Below are positions 16,962 to 25,711 of a stretch of 64,000 nucleotides of DNA, piece by piece. The notes under the pieces are model-generated. The model was not told where the DNA came from. It saw only the letters and a program-made list of their open reading frames with translations, and did no database searches. The first letter of the stretch is position 1. Every line of letters starts with the position of its first letter. Origin of the DNA: CAVSWN01 sp963770995 (GTDB taxonomy: Bacteria; Acidobacteriota; Vicinamibacteria; Vicinamibacterales; CAVVIG01); the NCBI GenBank assembly GCA_963770995.1, contig CAVYRS010000002.1, positions 310,001-374,000 of the forward strand, given 5' to 3'. A program made the position numbers and the translations under genes.

Positions 16962-17954
16962 TCAGACGGCCTCGACGAGCGTGAGCGCAAACGGATCGCG
17001 CTCGTCGATCCACTGCTCCCGGAGACGGAAGCCGCAGCGCTCGAGCAAATCCGTCACCTGTCCGGGTTGGTACTTGTACGAGCTCTCCGTCCAGATCGGT
17101 TCCTCTCGCTCCATGTGGAAATCGAGTTGGGCCCGGCCGATGCGGACGTGCTGCGCATCCCGCGCGACCAGGTGCATCTCGACGCGCGATTCCACGCCGT
17201 TCCAGACGGCGCAGTGCGCGAACCGATCGATGTCGAAGTCGCCGTCGAGCTCGCGGTTGATCCGTACCAGCAGGTTGCGGTTGAAGGCCGCGGTCACCTC
17301 CAGCGGATCGCCGTAGGCGAGCAGCAGCGCGCGCTCCTCCTTCACCAGGTCGGCACCGAGCAGCAGCGCATCGCCAACCGCCAGGTTGGCGCGGATGTTC
17401 CGGACGAACTCTTCGGCGCCAGGCGGATCGAAGTTGCCGATGTTCGACCCGAGGAACAGCACCAGCGTCCGCGCGGCACCTTCAGTTTCGCGCGCGGCCT
17501 CGCCGAGCCCGGCCTCGTAGGTGGCCTGGTGAGTGATGATGCGAAGGTCGTCGAGAGAGGCCAGCGTCCTGCTCGAGAGCTCGAGGGCGCTGGGAGACAC
17601 ATCGACCAGATGGACGTTCAATAACCGGCGGCGCGGTCCAGCGGTCTCGATCAACCCGCGGAGTTTGTCGCCGCTTCCCGATCCGAGCTCGACGATCGTG
17701 GACACCCCATCAAGGGATCGGAAGACATCGCGGCCGTGCGCGTCCAGGAGTCGCGATTCGGCGCGCGTGATGCCGTACCACGGCAGCCGGCAAATGGCTT
17801 CGAAGAGCGCCGAGCCGAGGTCGTCGTACAAGTAGCGCGACGGCAGCTGCCGGGGGGTCTGGAGCAGGTAGTAGTGAACGTCGGCGGCAAACTGCGCGGT
17901 GGAGAGTTCGTCGGTCGTGTGTGCTCCCGGCGTTCTTACGACTTCGGAGGCCAT
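16962..17954 (-). CDS. egtD: L-histidine N-alpha-methyltransferase (EgtD family)
   Basis: 330 residues. SAM-dependent trimethylation of histidine to hercynine, the first step of ergothioneine synthesis. Family marks: LPSRYLYDDLGSALFEAIC, SAM motif TIVELGSGSGDK, VDVSPSALEL, LFLGSNIGNFDP and the C-terminal YKYQPGQVTDLLERCGF. Start ATG 17954. EgtB is not visible in the window, so either it is elsewhere or the protein serves another histidine-like substrate. The operon continues into pcaG with a one-base gap. Confidence 0.88.
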   Translation of the reverse strand: MASEVVRTPGAHTTDELSTAQFAADVHYYLLQTPRQLPSRYLYDDLGSALFEAICRLPWYGITRAESRLLDAHGRDVFRSLDGVSTIVELGSGSGDKLRGLIETAGPRRRLLNVHLVDVSPSALELSSRTLASLDDLRIITHQATYEAGLGEAARETEGAARTLVLFLGSNIGNFDPPGAEEFVRNIRANLAVGDALLLGADLVKEERALLLAYGDPLEVTAAFNRNLLVRINRELDGDFDIDRFAHCAVWNGVESRVEMHLVARDAQHVRIGRAQLDFHMEREEPIWTESSYKYQPGQVTDLLERCGFRLREQWIDERDPFALTLVEAV

Positions 17955-17985
17955 CCGGGCAGACTAGCACAGGCCTCGGACCTGA

Positions 17986-18915
17986 TCACAAGTCCAGCTC
18001 CCACGTCTCATCGACGAGCTTCAATCCGAAGCTGTCGGCCGGCTGCTTGTGCACGAGCTTGAAGTGCGCCTCGCGGTACAGATGCCGCGCCGCATGCAGC
18101 TGGCTGTGCGTCCACAGCGTGATCTTCCGATACCCGGCTTGCCGCGCGAAGCGAACGCACTCCGCGACGAGGCGGCCGCCGATGCCGAGACCGCGCGCCG
18201 AGGGTTCGACGATCAGGAGCCGGAGCTTGGCGACCTGCGCCGATTTCTTCACCAGGAATACGGATCCGACATTGGTGCCGTCGCGCTCCGCGATCCAGCA
18301 GCGTTCGCGCGCCGGGTCGAAGTGCTCGACGAAGGCGCCGACGATGGTGGCGACGAGCCCCTCGAACTGGCGGTCGTAGCCGTATTCCTCGGCGTAGATC
18401 GCGCCGTGCCGCTGCACGACCCAGCCCATGTCGCCGGGCTCCGGCGGCCGCAGGATGTACGGCACGCGCGCGGGCGCGGCCTCATCGAGGAGCGTTTCGA
18501 TGGTCTGGACCGCGCCGACGAGCCGCCGCTGATCGGCTGCCGTCAGACGACCGATGAGTGCGCCGACGGTTTTCTGCGATCCCTCATCGAGCTTGTCGGA
18601 GGCCCGGCGGCCGCTCGCGGTCAGCTGCAGGTGTCGCTGGCGCCGGTCTATCGCGGAGGCGCTCGCGGCCACCAGGCCGCGGCGGCCGAAGCCGCGCAGC
18701 AGGCGACTGAGGTAGCCGGCGTCGAGATCAAGGGCCTTGCCGAGGTCTGACGCGGTCGGCCGGTCGCGGTGCGCGAGCTCGTAAAGGACGCGGCCCTCGG
18801 CCAGCGAGAAGGGGCTCCCGACCATGCCCTGCTGGAGCAGGCCGAGGCGCTTGGTGTAGAAGCGGTTGAAGCTGCGGACGGCACGGACGCGGTCCTCGAA
18901 ATCCATGACGGCCAT
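17986..18915 (-). CDS. MarR family regulator fused to a GNAT acetyltransferase
   Basis: About 309 residues from ATG 18915 (MAVMDFEDRVRAVRSF); ATG 18906 is an alternative. Residues ~5-145 are a MarR winged helix (FSLAEGRVLYELAH, TASDLGKALDLDAGYLSRLL, RRQRHLQLTASGR). Residues ~150-309 are a GNAT domain with the acetyl-CoA loop PSARGLGIGGRLVAECVRFA and the C-terminal LYREAHFKLV. This MarR-GNAT architecture is known and usually represses its own gene or neighbours while sensing or acetylating a small molecule. A palindromic operator lies 8 bp upstream (18923-18949). No Shine-Dalgarno is seen, so the message may be leaderless. Confidence 0.88.
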   Translation of the reverse strand: MAVMDFEDRVRAVRSFNRFYTKRLGLLQQGMVGSPFSLAEGRVLYELAHRDRPTASDLGKALDLDAGYLSRLLRGFGRRGLVAASASAIDRRQRHLQLTASGRRASDKLDEGSQKTVGALIGRLTAADQRRLVGAVQTIETLLDEAAPARVPYILRPPEPGDMGWVVQRHGAIYAEEYGYDRQFEGLVATIVGAFVEHFDPARERCWIAERDGTNVGSVFLVKKSAQVAKLRLLIVEPSARGLGIGGRLVAECVRFARQAGYRKITLWTHSQLHAARHLYREAHFKLVHKQPADSFGLKLVDETWELDL

Positions 18916-18922
18916 TGTCAAG

Positions 18923-18949
18923 CAACTAGTTGACTGAGTCAACGAGTTG
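18923..18949 (-). promoter_or_regulatory. Palindromic operator, probable autoregulatory site of the MarR-GNAT gene
   Basis: 27-bp inverted repeat: CAACTxGTTGACT, one central base, AGTCAACxAGTTG. One base differs in each arm. It is centred about 21 bp upstream of the likely start codon, a position that would block transcription of the gene. Confidence 0.75.
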
Positions 18950-18977
18950 CGACCAGGCAGGTGTCGAGGCAAACACA

Positions 18978-19004
18978 AAGGGCCGACCCCACGGGTCGGC
19001 CCTT
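18978..19004 (-). terminator. Rho-independent-like terminator of the TonB receptor gene
   Basis: Perfect 12-bp stem AAGGGCCGACCC / GGGTCGGCCCTT with a 3-base loop. On the minus strand it is followed by TTTGTGTTTG, 24 bp past the receptor stop codon. Confidence 0.8.
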
Positions 19005-19027
19005 GCGTAACGGGTGAGCCAGTCGGC

Positions 19028-21880
19028 CTAGAAATCCAAGCTGAACCCGACGCGGATGATCCGCGGCGCCACGATCTCGCGCGGATCGAGATACGTCCCG
19101 CCGACCGCGTTCTGGATGCTGACCACCGAGGCGGCGTTGCTGATGTTGAAGAGGTCCAGCTGCGGGTGGAATCGCCGCGTCCCGAAACGGAACGTCTTCG
19201 AGAAGCGCACGTCGGCCATCGTGACGTTCGGCAGCCGCTCGGCGCCGCGCTCGGTCAGGTCCACCGTCTGGCTCGACCGCGTGAGCGTGATGCCCTGGGC
19301 GCGCGCGGCCGCCTGGGTCAGGTTGAACGTTGACGCGTAGGGATACCCCGTATTCGAGATCAGCGATCCCGCCACGCTGAAGTCGCCCGGCAGCCGATAG
19401 CTGCCCGACATCTTGAAACTGTACGTGGAGTCGTTGCCGATGATCGCGCGCGGGTAAATGACGTTGTTCGGATCGTTGAGGTCGTTGCCGCCCTGTCCGC
19501 CCTTGTTTCTCCCATAGCCGAATCCGGCGACCATCTGCCAGTTGCGGCTCAAGCGCTTGCTCAGGTCGATCCCCACGCCTTTGAAGTCGGTGTCGAGCTC
19601 CGGCCGATTGTCCCGGATCTGGCGCGATTGGCTGTTCGCGGCCGTGCTGATGTTGCTAATGGTGATCTGTTGCGGCCCGTTGGGACCGTTCGTCGCGGTC
19701 GTGGTCACCGGGGTGTACGCGCTCGTCGGCTTCAGGATGTCGCGCGTGCCCAACTGCGCCTTGTTCGCGCGCTGGTAGTACATGACCGCGACGCGCATGT
19801 CACGAGCGACCTGACGCTCGATGCCAGCCGTGATCTCGTCGGAGTACGGCCAGTCGATCCCGTCGTCGGCGTAGAAGGTGGTGAGGCCACCGCTGAACGC
19901 CGTGCACGTCGACAGCGTGATCTCGCTCGCCTGGAAGCGGCGATCGCCGTTCGGATCGCTCCACGGACAGGTTCTCGAGCCCACCGTCAGGGCGTTGACA
20001 GCCGTGACGCGATCGATCCCGACCTGCAGGCCATAGCGGCTGTAGTTCGCCTTGATCGCGGTCCGCCCGTCGCCCATGACGTCGTATACGGCGCCGGCGC
20101 GCCACACTCCCCGGGAATGATTCAGCACTTCCGCGCTGCTGATCGAACGCGGGTCGATATAAGGGCCGGTGCCGTCAGACTCGAGCCCGGTTGCCGAGAA
20201 CAGGTCGAACTGCACGTTGGCATTCGACTCGTCGGGGACGATGCCCTTGTAGTTGTCAAACCGCCCGCCGATGTTCAACGTCAGACGCGGGCCGATCGAC
20301 CAGGCGTCCTGGAAGAAGAACCCCATCACGTCGGCGATGTTCTTGTTCACCGTCGGCGTATTGAACAACCGGATGCGGTTGGGCGCGCCGTTCGAGTACT
20401 CAACGTAGTGGTGCCCCTGCACGGTATAGCGCTGCTCGAAATACAGCCGCCCGTACTGCACGCCGCCCTTGATCAGGTGATCGCCGCCCCATCCGGTCCT
20501 GGTGTAGGACACGGTGTTGTCGAACTGGTGCCGCGAGTTCGGCTGCTCTTCGTGGCGCGGCGCCGTGAAATCCTGCGTGCCGAGCGTAAAGTCCACGAAG
20601 CGAATAGCGTTGGGGTCCGTGTCGGGCTGGTACGTGTAATTGGTTTGCCCGTCCATCACGCTGAACGCCGACTCGAATACCAGCCGCGGGCCGAAGATGC
20701 CCGTGTACTTCGCTTGCGTGGTCTGCACCGGGTTGGTCTGCACCACGGCCGCAATGTCGGGGATCAGGTCGTTCGAGTCGCGTCGATGCCCGCGAATCTT
20801 GTCGTTCCACAAGTACGACACCATCGCTTTGTGGTTGCTCGCCAACGATACGGTCCCCTTGCCCGAGTAGTTCTTCAACGTGTTGTCGTCGAGCGCCTGC
20901 GTCCCGTCGAGGTTGCGCGTGTTCGTCAGCTTGTTCACGATCCATCGCCGGAATGTGCCGTTGACCCACAAGCGGTCCTGAACGAGCGCGCCGCCGCCCG
21001 ACAGGTTCGCGTCGTAGGTCTTCAGCGTCGGATTGCCCAGGAACGTCGGCAGCCGGCGCTGGATGGCGAGATGATTCTCCGCCTGCAGATCATCGTTCGA
21101 AAACGAGTAGCGCATGTTGCCGCGCCATTTGTTGCCGGCATCTTTGGTCACCATATTGATCGAGATGCCGCCGGCCATCACTTCGGCCGGAATCGCGGAG
21201 GTCATGTAGTTGACCTCTTCGAACATCCCCTGGTCGTAATACATCATCGTCGACCCGCCGCCGCCACCCGGCCAGTTCACCGTCGCGCCGTCGATGTTGA
21301 AGCTGACGTCGGCGCCATTCGACCCGTGCGCCGACATGCCGCTCTGCTGCATCGACTGGGTGCCGCCGACGTCGTAGGTCGATACCCCCACGCCCGGAAT
21401 CAGCTTCGCCAGCGACCACGGATCGCGTCCGGTCGGGATACCCTCGAGGATCTCCTGGTTCATCACTGTCTGCTGCAGGTTCGATTTCGTGTCCACCGTC
21501 GGCGATTCGCCGGTGACGGTAATCGATTCGGTGACGCTGCCGACTTCGAGCTTCGCGTTCACCGTCGCGACAAACGCCGCGTTGACGCGAATGTCGTCGT
21601 AGGTGGCGCCCTTGAAGCCCTGGAGCTCGAACCTCACCGTGTAGCCGCCCGGCGGCAATCGGTCGAAGCGATAGGTGCCGGTCGCGTCGCTGATTTGCGT
21701 GGACGCGCCGCCAATGAGCTTTTCACCCGTGAGCGTGACGGTTACGCCCGGCAACACGGCGTTGCTCGTGTCCGTGACGTTGCCGGTGATCGATCCGGTC
21801 TGGACCTGCGCGACCGCACTGGGCGCAGCCAGGAGCACGAGTATCGAGGCGGAAGCGAGTCCCCGACGCAGAAAGCGCAT
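19028..21880 (-). CDS. TonB-dependent receptor, Oar-like, with N-terminal carboxypeptidase-regulatory-like domain
   Basis: 950 residues. Signal peptide MRFLRRGLASASILVLLAAP ending AVAQ. Residues ~28-115 are a CarboxypepD_reg-like domain (GSITGNVTDTSNAVLPGVTV, YRFDRLPPGGYTVRFE). Residues ~120-235 are the plug (SITVTGESPTVDT, LEGIPTGRDPWSLAKLIPGV, DGATVNW), followed by a long outer-membrane barrel ending FSLDF with the typical aromatic C-terminus. Start ATG 21880 with AGGAGG seven bases upstream. The family imports large substrates such as oligosaccharides or peptides. It is divergent from a LysR regulator, which probably controls it. Its gene has its own terminator. Confidence 0.93.
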   Translation of the reverse strand: MRFLRRGLASASILVLLAAPSAVAQVQTGSITGNVTDTSNAVLPGVTVTLTGEKLIGGASTQISDATGTYRFDRLPPGGYTVRFELQGFKGATYDDIRVNAAFVATVNAKLEVGSVTESITVTGESPTVDTKSNLQQTVMNQEILEGIPTGRDPWSLAKLIPGVGVSTYDVGGTQSMQQSGMSAHGSNGADVSFNIDGATVNWPGGGGGSTMMYYDQGMFEEVNYMTSAIPAEVMAGGISINMVTKDAGNKWRGNMRYSFSNDDLQAENHLAIQRRLPTFLGNPTLKTYDANLSGGGALVQDRLWVNGTFRRWIVNKLTNTRNLDGTQALDDNTLKNYSGKGTVSLASNHKAMVSYLWNDKIRGHRRDSNDLIPDIAAVVQTNPVQTTQAKYTGIFGPRLVFESAFSVMDGQTNYTYQPDTDPNAIRFVDFTLGTQDFTAPRHEEQPNSRHQFDNTVSYTRTGWGGDHLIKGGVQYGRLYFEQRYTVQGHHYVEYSNGAPNRIRLFNTPTVNKNIADVMGFFFQDAWSIGPRLTLNIGGRFDNYKGIVPDESNANVQFDLFSATGLESDGTGPYIDPRSISSAEVLNHSRGVWRAGAVYDVMGDGRTAIKANYSRYGLQVGIDRVTAVNALTVGSRTCPWSDPNGDRRFQASEITLSTCTAFSGGLTTFYADDGIDWPYSDEITAGIERQVARDMRVAVMYYQRANKAQLGTRDILKPTSAYTPVTTTATNGPNGPQQITISNISTAANSQSRQIRDNRPELDTDFKGVGIDLSKRLSRNWQMVAGFGYGRNKGGQGGNDLNDPNNVIYPRAIIGNDSTYSFKMSGSYRLPGDFSVAGSLISNTGYPYASTFNLTQAAARAQGITLTRSSQTVDLTERGAERLPNVTMADVRFSKTFRFGTRRFHPQLDLFNISNAASVVSIQNAVGGTYLDPREIVAPRIIRVGFSLDF

Positions 21881-22078
21881 GCAGTCCTCCTGAGTTCGAC
21901 CCCACCGCGCAAAATCCGCGCGGCGGGGACCCCCGGTTGACGAAACTGAAGGCTGAATCCTACACCCGGGACTGGCGAGACGGGCACGAATCCGGCCCGG
22001 AAATCGTGATTTGACCGGATCGAAACAGCGCCGATCCTCAAGATTGGATCGAGACGTCCGGATTTGGACCCGTATCCG

Positions 22079-22092
22079 TTATGGCGGCATAA
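22079..22092. promoter_or_regulatory. Candidate LysR box between receptor and LysR genes
   Basis: TTATG-GCGG-CATAA, a perfect 5-bp-arm palindrome 51 bp before the LysR start codon, of the T-N-A dyad type LysR regulators use. The 260-bp region shows no other clear motif. Confidence 0.4.
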
Positions 22093-22143
22093 GAGAAACT
22101 TCGATTGGCGCCTCAGCCGCGCGTGACATAAGCTCCGCAGCCG

Positions 22144-23067
22144 ATGGACCTCCTGCAACTCGAACACTTTCTCGCCGTCGTCGAGGAAGGAAGCTTTACG
22201 CGCGCGGCCGAACGCATGTCGCGCACGCAGCCCGCTATTTCTCAAAGCGTCAAAAAACTCGAGGATGAGGTGGGTGCGCCGCTGTTCGCCCGCGACGTGC
22301 ACGATCTGTCGCTGACCGAGGCGGGCAAGGTGCTGGTCGAATACGCGCGCAAGATGGTGCGCGCGCGCGACGACTCGATGCGCGAGCTGGGCGCGCTGAA
22401 GTCGCTCAAGACGGGCACGCTGACGATCGCGGCCCACGAATCCGCCGCCGTGTATCTGCTCCCTGCCCCGCTGCGCCAGTACCTCGGCCGCTTTCCCGAC
22501 GTCAAGGTCGGCATCTATCGGAGTCCGCTGACGGAGATCCCGCGGCAGGTCATGGACCGCGAGGTCCACGTCGGCTTCGTGAAAGACGAGCCGGGCTTCC
22601 ACGAGCTGAAGTCGGTGGAAGTCCATGCCGACGACATGGTGCTCGTGACGCCGCCGCAGCATCCGCTCGCCGGCCGCACGGGCGTGAGCGTTCGTGATCT
22701 CGGGAACGAACCGTTCGTCGTGCATCACCTGTGCAGTTCGACCGAGCAGAAGATTCTGCGGCTGTTCGCGGAGCACCACACGCCGTGCCGGATTGCCGCC
22801 GAGCTGTGGAGCTTCGAGAACGTGAAGACGTTCGTCCAGGCCCAGGTCGGCATCGCCATCGTGCCGCGCGTGACGGTCGTGCAGGAGCTTCGCGATCGCA
22901 CGCTCGTCGAAGTGCCGGTGTCCGAGCTGCAGATGCGCCGACGAACGTTGATGATCTATCGGGAGCAGGGGCCGCTGTCCGACGCGGCGCGCGAGCTGAT
23001 CAAACTGGTGAGAAGCTTCAACTGGGGCGAGAAAGTCGAGGCGCTGCCCTCCAAACGCCTCGCGTGA
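22144..23067 (+). CDS. LysR family transcriptional regulator
   Basis: 307 residues. N-terminal winged helix (LEHFLAVVEEGSFTRAAERM, RTQPAISQSVKKLEDEVG, LFARD) followed by a periplasmic-binding-like effector domain (LPAPLRQYLGRFPDVKVGIY, VGFVKDEPGFHELKSV, VGIAIVPRVTVVQEL). Start ATG 22144. Divergent from the TonB receptor; LysR proteins normally control the divergent gene and themselves. Effector unknown. Confidence 0.92.
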   Translation: MDLLQLEHFLAVVEEGSFTRAAERMSRTQPAISQSVKKLEDEVGAPLFARDVHDLSLTEAGKVLVEYARKMVRARDDSMRELGALKSLKTGTLTIAAHESAAVYLLPAPLRQYLGRFPDVKVGIYRSPLTEIPRQVMDREVHVGFVKDEPGFHELKSVEVHADDMVLVTPPQHPLAGRTGVSVRDLGNEPFVVHHLCSSTEQKILRLFAEHHTPCRIAAELWSFENVKTFVQAQVGIAIVPRVTVVQELRDRTLVEVPVSELQMRRRTLMIYREQGPLSDAARELIKLVRSFNWGEKVEALPSKRLA

Positions 23068-23068
23068 G

Positions 23069-23166
23069 ATTTCAGAGTTCAGATTTCAGAGTTCAGATTG
23101 AAATGCATTCTGCCATCTGAATTCTGAAAATCAATCTGAAATCTGAAATCTGAACTCTGAAATCAG
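23069..23166. repeat. Two-arm simple-word hairpin (TTCAGAG / CTCTGAA words)
   Basis: Left arm of words TTCAGAG and TTCAGATT, a short loop (about 23103-23112), and a right arm of CTGAAATC and CTGAACTC. The arms pair imperfectly over about 40 bp. It fills the space between the convergent LysR and GH127 genes and includes the GH127 stop codon; it may act as a bidirectional terminator. Confidence 0.85.
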
Positions 23167-25487
23167 AAGGCGCGGATCGCGCGCACCCGCCGCGGGAAGT
23201 CCTTGTCGTCGAAATGCTGACGGCCTAGATCCGCGAAGTCGATGTGCGCGGCCATGTCGGCCGTGAGCTGCGACGACGCCCAGTAGCTGACGTTGTCGGC
23301 AGCGCCGCCATCGCGAAAGTCGCCGAGGCCTGACGCCTTCAGATTGCGATACATCAACGCGAGCTCGTCTCGCGACGGCAGGAACCAGCCACCGACGCCG
23401 TTGACGGTGAGCGTGGCGCACAGATCGGCCGCGCCGCCGCGCTCGGTGCAGGCCACCAGCATGTCCCGGGTGTTCTGCATCCCGGTGCCCACCGCCGTGC
23501 CGCGCGCACCCTCGATCGCACGGCGGAAACAGCCCCACTTCGCGCCCGCGCTCTGATCGAAGGGCGCCGCTTCGAGGAAGCGCCAGCCGTCGGCGGCGAA
23601 GTTCGGGTTCTCGTAGAACACGAAGCCGCCGGCGGGACCGACGTCGCCGACCGAGTATCCGGCGGTCGACATCCAGACCGTCATCTCACCGGCGCCGCGA
23701 TTGGCCCACAGGTAATACGGGGTCAGCGTGAGCGGCGTCGCCGGCCGCGATGGATTGCTGACGTTTCTGGCCAGCGTGGTGATCACGGTTACGCCGCCAT
23801 GTCGATCGGGATCGATCGACGCCTTCAGTTCGCTTGTAGCGTCGAACAGCAGGCCGAGCGCGTGACCATCCGCGACCTCAGGCCCCTCCGCGCAGTACAC
23901 GATCGGCCCGCGTTCAACGGCCATGCGGCGCCGGTCCTGCGCCACTCGGTCGTGGGCGACCACCCGTCGTGCCCTAACCGGAAGCTCGACGACGATCGCG
24001 TCGCCACTCTTCCACGGTCGCGTCACCGAGATGTACCCCATCCGGTCCGCTACCGCGCGCACGGGGCTCCCGTTGACGGACACGGTCGCTGGCACGTCGA
24101 CGTGGTCGGCGTATCGATAGAGATGGCCTGGAACCGGTTCGTTGCGCGCCCAGCCTGGAACGCGCAGCCTGACGGTCGCTGCGATCTCATCGCGCGTCGA
24201 GACGGTCAGCGTCGAGCTGCCTCCCCACGGCATCTCGCTCGCGACCGATAGCGTCATGCTCTGGCCCCCGACCGTGAATTCCGTGCGGCTCGAGACGTAG
24301 AGATTCACGTAGATCGCGTCTCGTGCGTCCTGCGCGTAGACCAAGCCGGGCATGGACGCCAGGAATCTGACGAGATTCGGCGGGCAGCACTCGAGCGACG
24401 CGCGTTCCCATCGCGCATCGCGGCCATCGCCTGCGCTCGCCAGCCGGTTGACGTAGAAGAACCGGTCTCCAGACGCCGACACGCCGGAGAGCGCGTTGTT
24501 GTACATCGCGCGCTCCATCACGTCGATGTACTTGCCGTCGCCGGTCGCCAGGAACATCCGGTGATTGAACGTGATGAACATCAGCGCCGCGCACGTCTCC
24601 GAGTAGGCGGAGATGTTCGGGAGCGAATACGGCTCGCCAAATCCCTCGTTGCCGGTCGTGCCGACACCGCCGGTGACGTACAGCTTCTTTTCAACGACAT
24701 CGAGCCAGAGCCGCTCGGCCGCCGTGAAGTAATCCTTGAGTCCGGTCAGCACGCCGACATCGGCGAGAGACACCATCAACGAGACGCAGTTCACGGCATG
24801 CCCGACGGCCTCGGCCTGCTCGAGAACCGGCCTGTGGGACTGATTGTGCCGGCTTCGATTGACGGAGTTCTCCAATCCCCGGATGTCCAGGTAGTGCTTC
24901 GCCAGATCGAGGTGCTTCTTGTCGTGCGTGACTCGATACAGCTGGAGGCAGTTGATCGCGTCCCGCTCGCCGCCCGAGAACGGCGGGTTCTTGTCGACGA
25001 ACTCCTGGTAGAGGCCGTCTGCGGCCTTGATCGCGCGGTCCAGCAGTTCGCGCCGGGCCGTCGCCGTGTAGTAGGTGGCCGCCACTTCGAAGCCCGAGTT
25101 GCCGCGGTCCGGCGCCTGCGCCAGGCGCGCGACCGCCGCATCTACTTGCGCCTGCAGCGTCGCATCCGGCCGCGACTCGAGCGACAGGATCCCCGCCTCG
25201 AGCACGTTGCCGGCGAACCCGCGCGGAGTCTCGGCGAGCTTTCGCACTTCGATCGGAATCGTGACGTCCGCGTTGATGCGGAGCTTGGGCTGCCAGAACG
25301 CGTCGGTGATGCTGACGGCGGCGGCGCGCTGCGCGCGGATGGGATAGTCGCGACGTGGCGTGTACGCGACGCTCGAGATGCGCACCGGCGCCCGCGGGGC
25401 ATTCGCGATCGGGGCGTCGCGCAACGCGGACACGACCCCCGCCGCGGACGCGGCCTTCAGAAAATCCCGGCGTGCGATATCACTCAC
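23163..25487 (-). CDS. GH127-type beta-L-arabinofuranosidase fused to a DUF1566-like C-terminal domain, Tat-exported
   Basis: 774 residues from GTG 25487 (GAGGAACC seven bases upstream). Tat leader IARRDFLKAASAAGVVSAL. Residues ~50-610 are the GH127/DUF1680 (alpha/alpha)6 barrel with the zinc-site residues: Glu and Cys in AYSETCAALMF and the Cys pair in ASLECCPPNLVRFLAS; GGVGTTGNEGFGEPYSLPN precedes them. After YLWANRGAGEMTVWM, residues ~630-774 form a second domain (GYSVGDVGPAGGFVFYENP, GWRFLEAAP, GGWFLPSRDELALMYRNL, YWASSQ) like the DUF1566/Lcl-type domains of surface proteins. Expected to release L-arabinofuranose from plant glycans in the periplasm. The C-terminal domain is unusual for the family and may bind a ligand or surface. 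Confidence 0.88.
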   Translation of the reverse strand: MSDIARRDFLKAASAAGVVSALRDAPIANAPRAPVRISSVAYTPRRDYPIRAQRAAAVSITDAFWQPKLRINADVTIPIEVRKLAETPRGFAGNVLEAGILSLESRPDATLQAQVDAAVARLAQAPDRGNSGFEVAATYYTATARRELLDRAIKAADGLYQEFVDKNPPFSGGERDAINCLQLYRVTHDKKHLDLAKHYLDIRGLENSVNRSRHNQSHRPVLEQAEAVGHAVNCVSLMVSLADVGVLTGLKDYFTAAERLWLDVVEKKLYVTGGVGTTGNEGFGEPYSLPNISAYSETCAALMFITFNHRMFLATGDGKYIDVMERAMYNNALSGVSASGDRFFYVNRLASAGDGRDARWERASLECCPPNLVRFLASMPGLVYAQDARDAIYVNLYVSSRTEFTVGGQSMTLSVASEMPWGGSSTLTVSTRDEIAATVRLRVPGWARNEPVPGHLYRYADHVDVPATVSVNGSPVRAVADRMGYISVTRPWKSGDAIVVELPVRARRVVAHDRVAQDRRRMAVERGPIVYCAEGPEVADGHALGLLFDATSELKASIDPDRHGGVTVITTLARNVSNPSRPATPLTLTPYYLWANRGAGEMTVWMSTAGYSVGDVGPAGGFVFYENPNFAADGWRFLEAAPFDQSAGAKWGCFRRAIEGARGTAVGTGMQNTRDMLVACTERGGAADLCATLTVNGVGGWFLPSRDELALMYRNLKASGLGDFRDGGAADNVSYWASSQLTADMAAHIDFADLGRQHFDDKDFPRRVRAIRAF

Positions 25488-25711
25488 GGCGGTTCCTCGC
25501 CGCGCGATTCTAGCAGACGGCTTTCCTGGCAGCCCGCGGCGAGACTCGGGCTGCATTCGACGGGCGATGCATCCCCTCCGGCTACGTTGCTCCTCGCTCA
25601 AATACTCCCGGTATTCTCGGTCGTCGCGCCTTGCCGGCGGGGCGCCTCGCCCGTCTCGGTGCCACGCCTGACTTTCACCACGGACTGCTGGCGTGGTGTA
25701 CTGACTTGCCG

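Noticed and set aside
19628..21940. 770-residue open frame antisense to the TonB receptor
   Set aside because: Pure Arg/Val/Ala-rich shadow of a GC-rich gene; no start site or domain, while the minus strand encodes a complete receptor with signal peptide.
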